DNA of 64,000 nucleotides. Origin: Streptomyces roseoviridis (GTDB lineage: Bacteria > Actinomycetota > Actinomycetes > Streptomycetales > Streptomycetaceae). This document shows, piece by piece, positions 1 through 7,477 of the stretch. The first letter of the stretch is position 1. Each line of letters opens with the position of its first letter. Made by a program: the position numbers and the translations under genes. The notes under the pieces are model-generated. The model was not told where the DNA came from, made no database searches, and worked only from the letters and a program-made list of their open reading frames with translations. The DNA is taken from contig NZ_BAAAWU010000001.1 in the NCBI RefSeq assembly GCF_039535235.1, positions 6,265,001 to 6,329,000 of the forward strand. Direction: 5' to 3'.

Positions 1-390
1 CGGCTGCTGCGCAGCGTCGACGTGTACGTCGCGCCCAACACCGGCGGCGAGAGCTTCGGCATCATCCTCGTCGAGGCCCTGTCCGCCGGCGCCCCCGTCC
101 TCGCCGCCGACCTCGACGCCTTCGCCCAGGTCCTCGACCAGGGCGCCGCCGGCGAACTCTTCGCCAACGAGGACGCCGACGACCTCGCCGCCCGCGCGAT
201 CAGCCTGCTCGCCGACGAGCCCCGCCGCGAGGAACTCCGCGAGCGCGGCTCCGCCCACGTCCGCCGCTTCGACTGGTCCACGGTCGGCGCCGACGTCCTC
301 GCCGTCTACGAGACGGTGACGGACGGGGCGGCGTCGGTGGCGACGGACGAACGGGCGACGGGCGGTCTGCGGGCGAGGCTGGGCCTGTAG
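1..390 (+). CDS. pimA: Phosphatidyl-myo-inositol mannosyltransferase (PimA-like GT4), C-terminal part
   Basis: The reading frame is open from base 1, so the gene starts outside the window. The visible 129 residues are the end of a GT-B glycosyltransferase of family GT4. The motif APNTGGESFGIILVEALSAG is the nucleotide-sugar binding E-x7-E region, followed by the usual helix ending in VYETV. In actinobacteria this enzyme transfers the first mannose from GDP-mannose to phosphatidylinositol at the inner membrane face. Its position upstream of pdxS-pdxT fits the conserved actinobacterial order (pgsA, acyltransferase, pimA, pdxST). Assignment to PimA rather than another GT4 enzyme rests on this context, because the N-terminal domain is not visible. 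Confidence 0.75.
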   Translation, partial: RLLRSVDVYVAPNTGGESFGIILVEALSAGAPVLAADLDAFAQVLDQGAAGELFANEDADDLAARAISLLADEPRREELRERGSAHVRRFDWSTVGADVLAVYETVTDGAASVATDERATGGLRARLGL

Positions 391-519
391 CCGGGCGGCG
401 GCACGAGGGGAACGGGACCGCGGGTGGGCCGCGCCCCCGCGCGCGGCACGGGCGGCCCGCCCCGTCCGCTCTCGGCTGAGCCGGTCGTGCCGGGCCGTTC
501 CACCGGGCAGGGTGTCCCC

Positions 520-1155
520 ATGACGGTGATCGAGACGCTCGACCTCGGCTACTTCACCCGCCCCGCCGAGGAGTGGGGCGGGCCCCACGACCGGCGGGAG
601 CCGGCGCTCGGCTATCTCGTGCGGTACGAGGGCGGCGCGCTGGTGTTCGACACGGGCATGGGGGAGGGCTCGCCTGAGGCGGACGCGCACTACCGGCCCG
701 TGCGCAGGCCCCTGACCGTCGGCCCGGACGACGTCGACCTGGTCGTGAACTGCCATCTGCACTTCGACCACATCGGCGGCAACCAGCGGTTCACCGGCAT
801 CCCCGTCCTCGTCCAGCGCACCGAGCTCGCCACCGCCCTCGCCGGTGACCACACCATCGACTCGCTGCTCCCGGGCGTCCACTACGAGGAGATCGACGGC
901 GAGCACGAGATCGCGCCCGGCGTACGGATCGTCCCCACCCCCGGCCACACCGACGGGCACCAGTCGCTCGTGCTCGACCACGGCGACCGCGTCACCGTCC
1001 TCGCCGGGCAGGCGTACGACTTCGCGCACGAGTTCGGGACCCCGTACCGGCCCTGGCTCGGCCGGCTCGGGGAGCTCGCGGCGGGGCGCCCGGTGCGGGT
1101 GCTGTTCGCCCATGACCACGCGGTGTGGGAGGGGACGCTGCCGGCGCCCCGGTAG
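520..1155 (+). CDS. Metallo-beta-lactamase fold hydrolase (lactonase-like)
   Basis: The protein has 211 residues from the ATG at 520. The metal site HLHFDH (HxHxDH) sits in NCHLHFDHIGGNQRF, a second histidine lies in PGHTDGHQSL, and a C-terminal HDH follows. This layout resembles N-acyl-homoserine lactonase-like and related MBL hydrolases. The substrate cannot be read from the sequence. The frame is open up to a GTG at 424, but those extra residues are low-complexity and the MBL fold begins right after 520, so I chose 520. It stands between pimA and a LemA-like gene with no operon partner, and it is not part of the core pim-pdx order as I know it, so it may be a strain-variable gene. Confidence 0.8.
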   Translation: MTVIETLDLGYFTRPAEEWGGPHDRREPALGYLVRYEGGALVFDTGMGEGSPEADAHYRPVRRPLTVGPDDVDLVVNCHLHFDHIGGNQRFTGIPVLVQRTELATALAGDHTIDSLLPGVHYEEIDGEHEIAPGVRIVPTPGHTDGHQSLVLDHGDRVTVLAGQAYDFAHEFGTPYRPWLGRLGELAAGRPVRVLFAHDHAVWEGTLPAPR

Positions 1156-1158
1156 CCT
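1153..1158 (+). promoter_or_regulatory. Possible -10 box of a leaderless transcript for the gene at 1167
   Basis: TAGCCT fits the Streptomyces TANNNT -10 pattern and lies 8 nt before the GTG at 1167. No Shine-Dalgarno sequence precedes that GTG, which is what a leaderless mRNA would show. No clear -35 is visible. Confidence 0.35.
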
Positions 1159-1166
1159 GTGCGCCC

Positions 1167-1709
1167 GTGACCGAAACCCTGATCTGGACCGTCGTCGCGC
1201 TGATCCTCGTCGGCGTCTACCTCAGCTGGACCGCCGGCCGCCTGGACCGGCTGCACACGCGGATCGACGCCGCGCGGGCCGCGCTCGACGCACAGCTGCT
1301 GCGGCGGGCCTCGGTCGCACAGGAGCTGGCCACCTCGGGCGTCCTCGACCCGGCCGCGTCCATCGTCCTGTACGAGGCCGCGCACGCGGCCCGGCAGGCC
1401 GAGGAGGACCACCGGGAGGTCGCCGAGAGCGAGCTCAGCCAGGCGCTGCGGGCCGTGTTCGGGGAGCCCGAGCAGGTCGAGATCCTGCGGCAGGCGCCCG
1501 GGGGCGAGGAGGCCGCCGGGGAACTGGCCGCCGCGGTCCGACGGGTGCCGATGGCGCGCCGGTTCCACAACGACGCCGTACGGGCGGCCCGTGCCCTGCG
1601 CCGGCACCGCACGGTGCGCTGGTTCCGGCTCGCCGGCCACGCCCCGTTCCCGCTCGCCTTCGAAATGGACGACGAACCGCCCGTAGCCCTTGCGGATCGT
1701 CCGACCTGA
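1167..1709 (+). CDS. Membrane-anchored LemA-like protein
   Basis: The protein has 180 residues from the GTG at 1167. Residues 5-20 form one transmembrane helix (LIWTVVALILVGVYLSW), giving an N-out anchor. It is followed by a long charged helix, RLDRLHTRIDAARAALDAQL. The sequence right after the membrane helix resembles the LemA family (LDRL-R-RVD-AW-QID-QL), although later LemA features are weak. An in-frame GTG at 1125 would overlap the hydrolase gene, so 1167 is preferred. The function is unknown. Its place between pimA and pdxS suggests a conserved actinobacterial envelope protein. Confidence is good that it is a real gene and low for the family. Confidence 0.65.
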   Translation: MTETLIWTVVALILVGVYLSWTAGRLDRLHTRIDAARAALDAQLLRRASVAQELATSGVLDPAASIVLYEAAHAARQAEEDHREVAESELSQALRAVFGEPEQVEILRQAPGGEEAAGELAAAVRRVPMARRFHNDAVRAARALRRHRTVRWFRLAGHAPFPLAFEMDDEPPVALADRPT

Positions 1710-1834
1710 GCGGCTGTGGCCTTCGTTACCTGCGAAAAGGATCCACCGGCTGCACATTGGCCCTTGATGTGGACCGCACGTGGCCTGTTTCCTCGCTCTA
1801 GTCGTCAACCCCGTTGTCACGAGTGAGGTACCCC

Positions 1835-2755
1835 GTGTCCACCACGCCTTCCACCACCCCCCAGTCCGAGACCTCGGCGATCGGCACGTCCCGCGTCAAG
1901 CGCGGCATGGCCGAGCAGCTCAAGGGCGGCGTGATCATGGACGTCGTCACCCCGGAGCAGGCGAAGATCGCCGAGGACGCGGGCGCGGTCGCCGTCATGG
2001 CCCTGGAGCGGGTCCCCGCCGACATCCGCAAGGACGGCGGCGTCGCCCGCATGTCCGACCCGGACATGATCGAGGGCATCATCAACGCCGTGTCCATCCC
2101 GGTGATGGCCAAGTCCCGCATCGGCCACTTCGTCGAGGCCCAGGTCCTGCAGTCCCTCGGCGTCGACTACATCGACGAGTCCGAGGTCCTCACCCCGGCC
2201 GACGAGGTCAACCACTCCGACAAGTGGGCCTTCACCACCCCCTTCGTCTGTGGCGCCACCAACCTGGGCGAGGCCCTGCGCCGCATCGCCGAGGGCGCGG
2301 CCATGATCCGCTCCAAGGGCGAGGCCGGCACGGGCAACGTCGTCGAGGCCGTCCGCCACCTGCGCCAGATCAAGAACGAGATCGCCAAGCTGCGCGGCTT
2401 CGACAACAACGAGCTGTACGCCGCCGCCAAGGAGCTGCGCGCCCCCTACGAGCTCGTCAAGGAGGTCGCCGAGCTCGGCAAGCTGCCGGTGGTGCTGTTC
2501 TCCGCCGGTGGCGTGGCCACCCCGGCCGACGCCGCGCTGATGCGCCAGCTCGGTGCCGAGGGCGTCTTCGTCGGCTCCGGCATCTTCAAGTCCGGCGACC
2601 CGGCCAAGCGCGCCGCCGCCATCGTGAAGGCCACCACCTTCTACGACGACCCGAAGATCATCGCGGACGCCTCCCGCAACCTGGGCGAGGCCATGGTCGG
2701 CATCAACTGCGACACCCTGCCCGAGTCCGAGCGCTACGCCAACCGGGGCTGGTAA
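1835..2755 (+). CDS. pdxS: Pyridoxal 5'-phosphate synthase, synthase subunit
   Basis: The protein has 306 residues from the GTG at 1835, preceded by a GTGAGG ribosome binding site; an upstream in-frame start at 1814 is less likely. It is the (beta/alpha)8 subunit that builds PLP from ribose 5-phosphate, glyceraldehyde 3-phosphate and ammonia. The first catalytic lysine is K93 in VMAKSRIGHF, and the second is K161 in RSKGEAGTGN; the phosphate-binding SAGGVATPADA segment is present. Its length matches the family (about 290-305). pdxT follows after 6 nt, so the two subunits of the PLP synthase are co-transcribed. Confidence 0.97.
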   Translation: MSTTPSTTPQSETSAIGTSRVKRGMAEQLKGGVIMDVVTPEQAKIAEDAGAVAVMALERVPADIRKDGGVARMSDPDMIEGIINAVSIPVMAKSRIGHFVEAQVLQSLGVDYIDESEVLTPADEVNHSDKWAFTTPFVCGATNLGEALRRIAEGAAMIRSKGEAGTGNVVEAVRHLRQIKNEIAKLRGFDNNELYAAAKELRAPYELVKEVAELGKLPVVLFSAGGVATPADAALMRQLGAEGVFVGSGIFKSGDPAKRAAAIVKATTFYDDPKIIADASRNLGEAMVGINCDTLPESERYANRGW

Positions 2756-2761
2756 ACACCG

Positions 2762-3352
2762 ATGAACAGCACTCCCGTGATCGGTGTCCTGGCGCTCCAG
2801 GGCGACGTACGGGAGCACCTGATCGCCCTGGCCGCGGCCGATGCCGTGGCCAGGCCGGTCCGGCGCCCCGAAGAGCTCGCCGAGGTCGACGGCCTCGTCG
2901 TCCCCGGTGGCGAGTCCACCACCATCTCCAAGCTGGCCGTCCTCTTCGGCCTGATGGAGCCCCTGCGCGAGCGGATCGCGGGCGGCATGCCCGTGTACGG
3001 CACCTGCGCCGGTCTGATCATGCTCGCCGACAAGATCCTCGACCCCCGCTCCGGCCAGGAGACCTTCGGCGGCATCGACATGATCGTCCGCCGCAACGCC
3101 TTCGGCCGGCAGAACGAGTCCTTCGAGGCCGGTGTCACCGTGACCGGCATCGACTCTCCCGTCGAGGGCGTCTTCATCCGCGCCCCGTGGGTCGAGTCGG
3201 TCGGCGCCGAGGTCGAGGTGCTCGCCGAGCACGACGGCCACATCGTCGCCGTTCGGCAGGGCAAGGCCCTCGCGACCTCGTTCCACCCCGAGCTCACCGG
3301 CGACCACCGCATCCACGAGTTGTTCGTGGACATGGTGCGCGCGGAGCGGTGA
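2762..3352 (+). CDS. pdxT: Pyridoxal 5'-phosphate synthase, glutaminase subunit
   Basis: The protein has 196 residues from the ATG at 2762, six bases after pdxS. It is the class I glutaminase that supplies ammonia to PdxS. The glycine motif VVPGGESTTISKL, the nucleophile C82 in YGTCAGLIML and the His175/Glu177 pair in FHPELTGDHR complete the triad. Its length is typical (190-200). It forms the 24-mer PLP synthase with PdxS, so stoichiometric co-expression from one mRNA makes sense. Confidence 0.97.
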   Translation: MNSTPVIGVLALQGDVREHLIALAAADAVARPVRRPEELAEVDGLVVPGGESTTISKLAVLFGLMEPLRERIAGGMPVYGTCAGLIMLADKILDPRSGQETFGGIDMIVRRNAFGRQNESFEAGVTVTGIDSPVEGVFIRAPWVESVGAEVEVLAEHDGHIVAVRQGKALATSFHPELTGDHRIHELFVDMVRAER

Positions 3353-3414
3353 ACGGATCCCGGTAGGATCTCTGGGGTTCGTAGGGAAATTGGTTACGCG
3401 AAGGAGACAGGCAG

Positions 3415-4167
3415 ATGTCCGGCCACTCTAAATGGGCTACGACGAAGCACAAGAAGGCCGTGATCGACGCCAAGCGCGGCAAGCTCTTCGCGAAGCTGAT
3501 CAAGAACATCGAGGTCGCCGCCCGCACCGGCGGTGCCGACCCGGACGGCAACCCGACCCTCTTCGACGCCATCCAGAAGGCCAAGAAGAGCTCCGTCCCG
3601 AACAAGAACATCGACTCCGCGGTCAAGCGCGGCGGCGGCCTGGAGGCCGGCGGCGTCGACTACGCGACGATCATGTACGAGGGCTACGGCCCCAACGGCG
3701 TCGCGGTGCTCATCGAGTGCCTCACCGACAACCGCAACCGCGCGGCCTCCGACGTGCGCGTCGCGATGACCCGCAACGGCGGCTCCATGGCCGACCCGGG
3801 CTCGGTCTCGTACCTGTTCAACCGCAAGGGCGTCGTCGTGCTGCCCAAGGGCGAGCTCACCGAGGACGACGTCCTCGAGGTCGTCCTGGAGGCCGGCGCC
3901 GAGGAGGTCAACGACCTCGGCGACAACTTCGAGATCATCAGCGAGGCCACCGACCTGGTCGCGGTCCGCACCGCGCTCCAGGAAGCCGGCATCGACTACG
4001 ACTCGGCCGAGTCCAGCTTCGTCCCGACCATGCAGGTCGAGCTCGACGAAGAGGGCGCGCGCAAGATGTTCAAGCTGATCGACGCGCTCGAGGACAGCGA
4101 CGACGTGCAGAACGTCTTCGCCAACTTCGACGTCAGCGACGAGGTCATGGCGAAGGTCGACGCCTGA
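3415..4167 (+). CDS. yebC: YebC/PmpR family (DUF28) translation or regulatory factor
   Basis: The protein has 250 residues from the ATG at 3415, with an AAGGAGA ribosome binding site. It begins with the diagnostic MSGHSKWATTKHKKAVIDAK and contains LTDNRNRAASDVR and GSVSYLFNRKGVV, covering the three domains of the family along its full usual length (about 245-250). The family was annotated as transcriptional regulators, and more recent work links some members to translation of proline-rich stretches. It lies between pdxT and ruvC, as in many actinobacteria. TAGGAT at 3364-3369 could be its own -10, and a strong hairpin follows the gene. Confidence 0.93.
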   Translation: MSGHSKWATTKHKKAVIDAKRGKLFAKLIKNIEVAARTGGADPDGNPTLFDAIQKAKKSSVPNKNIDSAVKRGGGLEAGGVDYATIMYEGYGPNGVAVLIECLTDNRNRAASDVRVAMTRNGGSMADPGSVSYLFNRKGVVVLPKGELTEDDVLEVVLEAGAEEVNDLGDNFEIISEATDLVAVRTALQEAGIDYDSAESSFVPTMQVELDEEGARKMFKLIDALEDSDDVQNVFANFDVSDEVMAKVDA

Positions 4168-4195
4168 TCTCGGGCTACGAGACGGTCATCCGTGC

Positions 4196-4231
4196 CAGCG
4201 GGCCGACGGGACACACCCCGTCGGCCCGCTG
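4196..4231 (+). terminator. Hairpin terminator after yebC
   Basis: There is a perfect 15-bp GC-rich stem (4196-4210 with 4217-4231) and a 6-nt ACACAC loop. No T run follows, as is common in Streptomyces. It separates yebC from the ruv operon. Confidence 0.8.
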
Positions 4232-4300
4232 CGTTGTCAGCGGCAGCCGATAGCCTGCACAAACAGACTTGCGATCGGTGCGGGATCAGGGAGGGGCGAC

Positions 4301-4858
4301 GTGCGCGTACTCGGGGTGGACCCGGGGCTCACCCGGTGCGGCGTCGGCGTCGTCGAGGGCGTGGCCGGCCGGCCGCTGACGATGCTGGGCGTCGGCGTCG
4401 TGCGGACCCCCGCGGACGCGGACACCGGTCCGCGCCTGGTCGGCATCGAGCGCGGCATAGAGGAGTGGCTCGACCGCTACGAGCCCGAACTCGTCGCCGT
4501 GGAGCGGGTCTTCAGCCAGCACAACGTCCGGACGGTGATGGGCACCGCCCAGGCCAGCGCCGTCGCCATGCTCTGTGCCGCCCGCCGCGGACTGCCCGTC
4601 GCCCTGCACACCCCCAGCGAGGTCAAGGCCGCCGTCACCGGAAGCGGACGCGCCGACAAGGCACAGGTGGGCGCCATGGTCACCCGCCTCCTGCGGCTCT
4701 CCGCCCCGCCGAAGCCGGCCGACGCCGCCGACGCCCTCGCCCTCGCCATCTGCCACATCTGGCGCGCCCCCGCGCAGAACCGCCTCCAGCAGGCCGTCGC
4801 ACAGAACCGCCTCCAGCAGGCCATCGCCCTGCACGCCTCGAAAGGCCGCCCGTCATGA
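4301..4858 (+). CDS. ruvC: Crossover junction endodeoxyribonuclease RuvC
   Basis: The protein has 185 residues from a GTG preceded by GGGAGGGG. It resolves Holliday junctions by paired nicks after branch migration by RuvAB. The RNase H-like fold carries the acidic residues in VLGVDPGLTRCG (D7), VAVERVF (Glu) and KPADAADALALAICH (two Asp). The stop overlaps the ruvA start in ATGA. The C-terminus is odd: the nine-residue segment AQNRLQQAV is followed directly by AQNRLQQAI, a 27-bp tandem duplication after the last catalytic aspartate. This lengthens the tail without touching the active site. Confidence 0.96.
   Translation: MRVLGVDPGLTRCGVGVVEGVAGRPLTMLGVGVVRTPADADTGPRLVGIERGIEEWLDRYEPELVAVERVFSQHNVRTVMGTAQASAVAMLCAARRGLPVALHTPSEVKAAVTGSGRADKAQVGAMVTRLLRLSAPPKPADAADALALAICHIWRAPAQNRLQQAVAQNRLQQAIALHASKGRPS
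4772..4825 (+). repeat. 27-bp tandem duplication inside ruvC
   Basis: Two direct copies of a 27-bp unit (4772-4798 and 4799-4825) differ at two positions. The unit is a multiple of three, so it adds nine residues in frame to the RuvC tail. Confidence 0.9.
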
Positions 4859-5484
4859 TCGCCTTCGTCAGCGGCCCGGTGGCCGCACTCGCCCCCACGA
4901 CCGCCGTCGTCGAGGTCGGCGGCGTCGGCATGGCCGTCCAGTGCACCCCGGACACCATCGCCGGACTCCGCGTCGGCGAGCACGCCCGCCTGGCCACCTC
5001 CCTGGTCGTCCGCGAGGACTCGCTGACCCTGTACGGCTTCGCGGACGACGACGAACGGCAGGTCTTCGAACTGCTCCAGACCGCCAGCGGCGTCGGCCCC
5101 CGGCTCGCCCAGGCCATGCTCGGCGTGCACAGCCCCGACGCGCTGCGGCTCGCCGTCGCCACCGGCGACGAGAAGGCCCTCACCGCCGTGCCCGGCATCG
5201 GCAAGAAGGGCGCCCAGAAGCTCCTGCTCGAACTGAAGGACAAGCTGGGCCAGCCGCTCGGCAGCAGCGGCCTCGTCGGCCAGCAGCGCGGAGCCACCGG
5301 CCCCGCCCCCTGGACCGAGCAGCTCTCCGCCGCCCTCATCGGCCTCGGCTACGCGAGCCGGGAGGCGGAGGAGGCCGTCGCCGCCGTCACCCCGCAGGCC
5401 GAGGCCGCCCTCGCCGAGACCGGCACGGCGCCCGTCCCCCAGCTCCTGCGAGCGGCCCTGCAGACCCTGAACCGCGCCCGCTGA
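4855..5484 (+). CDS. ruvA: Holliday junction branch migration protein RuvA
   Basis: The protein has 209 residues from the ATG at 4855, overlapping the ruvC stop by 4 nt. RuvA tetramers bind the four-way junction and load the RuvB motor. Domain I is the OB-like beta barrel beginning MIAFVSGPVAAL. Domain II has the two helix-hairpin-helix motifs (LLQTASGVGPRLAQAML and LTAVPGIGKKGAQKLLLEL). Domain III is the C-terminal RuvB-contact bundle after a flexible linker (about 145-160). The start follows homologues; the frame is open much further upstream but only as an antisense-like shadow of ruvC. Confidence 0.96.
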   Translation: MIAFVSGPVAALAPTTAVVEVGGVGMAVQCTPDTIAGLRVGEHARLATSLVVREDSLTLYGFADDDERQVFELLQTASGVGPRLAQAMLGVHSPDALRLAVATGDEKALTAVPGIGKKGAQKLLLELKDKLGQPLGSSGLVGQQRGATGPAPWTEQLSAALIGLGYASREAEEAVAAVTPQAEAALAETGTAPVPQLLRAALQTLNRAR

Positions 5485-5614
5485 CCCGACCGCCGCGCCC
5501 CGCCGCCCGGAGAACCGGCCCGTCCGGCGCCTGAGGACACGGCCGCAGACCACGGGACCCCGCCCGCGCATCACCACCCGCCCGCACCGCACCCACCAGA
5601 AGGCAGACTCCACC

Positions 5615-6694
5615 GTGAACTGGGACGACGACAGCACCGCCGAGCCGGACGCGCGGATCGTCGGCGCCGCCGCCGAGGGCGACGACCAGGCCGTCGAGGC
5701 CGCGCTGCGCCCCAAGGACCTCAGTGAGTTCGTCGGCCAGGAAAAGGTCCGCCAGCAGCTCGACCTGGTCCTCAAGGCCGCCCGCCAGCGCGGCGCCACC
5801 GCCGACCACGTGCTGCTCTCCGGTGCCCCCGGGCTCGGCAAGACCACCCTGTCGATGATCATCGCGGCGGAGATGAACGCCCCGATCAGGATCACCAGCG
5901 GCCCCGCCATCCAGCACGCGGGCGACCTCGCCGCCATCCTGTCCTCCCTCCAGGAGGGCGAGATCCTCTTCCTCGACGAGATCCACCGGATGTCCCGGCC
6001 CGCCGAGGAGATGCTCTACATGGCGATGGAGGACTTCCGCGTCGACGTGATCGTCGGCAAGGGCCCCGGCGCCACCGCCATCCCCCTGGAACTGCCGCCG
6101 TTCACCCTGGTCGGCGCCACCACGCGGGCCGGCCTGCTGCCGCCCCCGCTGCGCGACCGCTTCGGCTTCACCGCCCACATGGAGTTCTACGAGCCCCACG
6201 AGCTGGAGCGGGTCGTGCGCCGCTCCGCCGGACTCCTGGACGTCGAGATCGACACGGACGGCGCCGCCGAGATCGCCGGCCGCTCCCGGGGCACCCCGCG
6301 CATCGCCAACCGGCTGCTCCGCCGCGTCCGCGACTACGCCCAGGTGCGGGCCGACGGCGTGATCGACCGCGAGATCGCCGCCGCCGCCCTCGCCGTCTAC
6401 GAGGTCGACAGCCGCGGCCTCGACCGCCTCGACCGGGCGGTCCTGGAGGCCCTGCTGAAGCTCTTCGGCGGCGGCCCCGTCGGCCTGTCCACCCTCGCGG
6501 TCGCGGTGGGGGAGGAGCGGGAGACCGTCGAGGAGGTCGCCGAGCCCTTCCTCGTACGGGAAGGACTGCTCGCCCGCACGCCCCGCGGCCGGGTCGCGAC
6601 CCCGGCGGCCTGGACCCACCTCGGACTGGTTCCGCCGCAGGCAGCGGCGGGGAACGGCGCGGGAACCGGACAACAGGGGCTCTTCGGGGCGTGA
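5615..6694 (+). CDS. ruvB: Holliday junction branch migration ATPase RuvB
   Basis: The protein has 359 residues from a GTG. It is an AAA+ motor: Walker A GAPGLGKTT is at residues 70-78, Walker B LFLDEIH near 118-124, and sensor/arginine-finger region GATTRAGLLPPPLRDRFG follows. The C-terminal winged helix ends the conserved part. The N-terminus extends about 25 residues beyond the E. coli protein and is acidic, as in other actinobacteria. About 130 nt separate it from ruvA with no terminator visible, so it probably belongs to the ruvCAB transcript. Confidence 0.96.
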   Translation: MNWDDDSTAEPDARIVGAAAEGDDQAVEAALRPKDLSEFVGQEKVRQQLDLVLKAARQRGATADHVLLSGAPGLGKTTLSMIIAAEMNAPIRITSGPAIQHAGDLAAILSSLQEGEILFLDEIHRMSRPAEEMLYMAMEDFRVDVIVGKGPGATAIPLELPPFTLVGATTRAGLLPPPLRDRFGFTAHMEFYEPHELERVVRRSAGLLDVEIDTDGAAEIAGRSRGTPRIANRLLRRVRDYAQVRADGVIDREIAAAALAVYEVDSRGLDRLDRAVLEALLKLFGGGPVGLSTLAVAVGEERETVEEVAEPFLVREGLLARTPRGRVATPAAWTHLGLVPPQAAAGNGAGTGQQGLFGA

Positions 6695-6859
6695 CGGCGC
6701 GGAGACTCGCCCGTTCGGGAACCGGGGTGCGATGCTGGGCGTTGTTCCAACGATGCGGACTCGCCTAGACTCCGCCGATGCCGCTCCTTGTGGTCGGCGC
6801 ACCCACCCCCGAATCAGGCCGCGGAGTCTTCCCCGGCCTTGCGAAGGAAATTCCGTCCC

Positions 6860-7330
6860 GTGAATAACATCGGCATGCTCCTCCCGTTCATCGTGCTCAT
6901 CGGGGCCATGTTCCTCATGACCCGCTCTGCCAAGAAGAAGCAGCAGCAGGCGGTGGAGATGCGCAACCAGATGCAGCCCGGCTCCGGCGTACGCACCATC
7001 GGGGGGATGTACGCCACCGTCAAGGAGGTCGGCGACGAGACCGTCCTCCTGGAGGTCGCGCCCGGCGTCCACGCGGTCTACGCGAAGAACGCCATCGGCG
7101 CCGTCCTCGAGGACGCCGAGTACAACCGCATCGTCCACGGCGACGACGACACCGTCGTCCCGGACGACGCCTCCTCGCTGACCGAGACCGCGGAGACCGC
7201 CGAGCAGGCCGACGAGGCCGGCGACGGTGTCGAGACCGCCACGGACGGCAAGGCCGATCTCACCAAGAAGACGGACGCGGGCGAGGGCGACAAGGGCGGC
7301 AAGGCCGAGGGCGAGACCGAAGCGAAGTAG
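6860..7330 (+). CDS. yajC: Preprotein translocase accessory subunit YajC
   Basis: The protein has 156 residues from the GTG at 6860, preceded by AAGGA; an upstream in-frame start at 6788 lacks family similarity. It has one N-terminal transmembrane helix (MLLPFIVLIGAMFLMTRSA) followed by the conserved cytosolic part KKKQQQAVEMRNQMQPGSGV and GGMYATVKEV. The remaining 60 or so residues are an acidic, lysine-tipped, disordered tail typical of actinobacterial YajC. It works with SecD-SecF at the Sec translocon, and secD-secF follow directly. Confidence 0.93.
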   Translation: MNNIGMLLPFIVLIGAMFLMTRSAKKKQQQAVEMRNQMQPGSGVRTIGGMYATVKEVGDETVLLEVAPGVHAVYAKNAIGAVLEDAEYNRIVHGDDDTVVPDDASSLTETAETAEQADEAGDGVETATDGKADLTKKTDAGEGDKGGKAEGETEAK

Positions 7331-7477
7331 TTCGCTGCCGGAGCCGCGCGTCACGCCCACCCGGCGGGCGCGCGGCTCCGGCGACGGTTTCGACCGCGGG
7401 GGCAGGTCCCCACACACACTTCGTGGCCGTCTCGCGCCCACCGGCGCCGAGACGGTTTGGACAGGGAGAAACGACAG

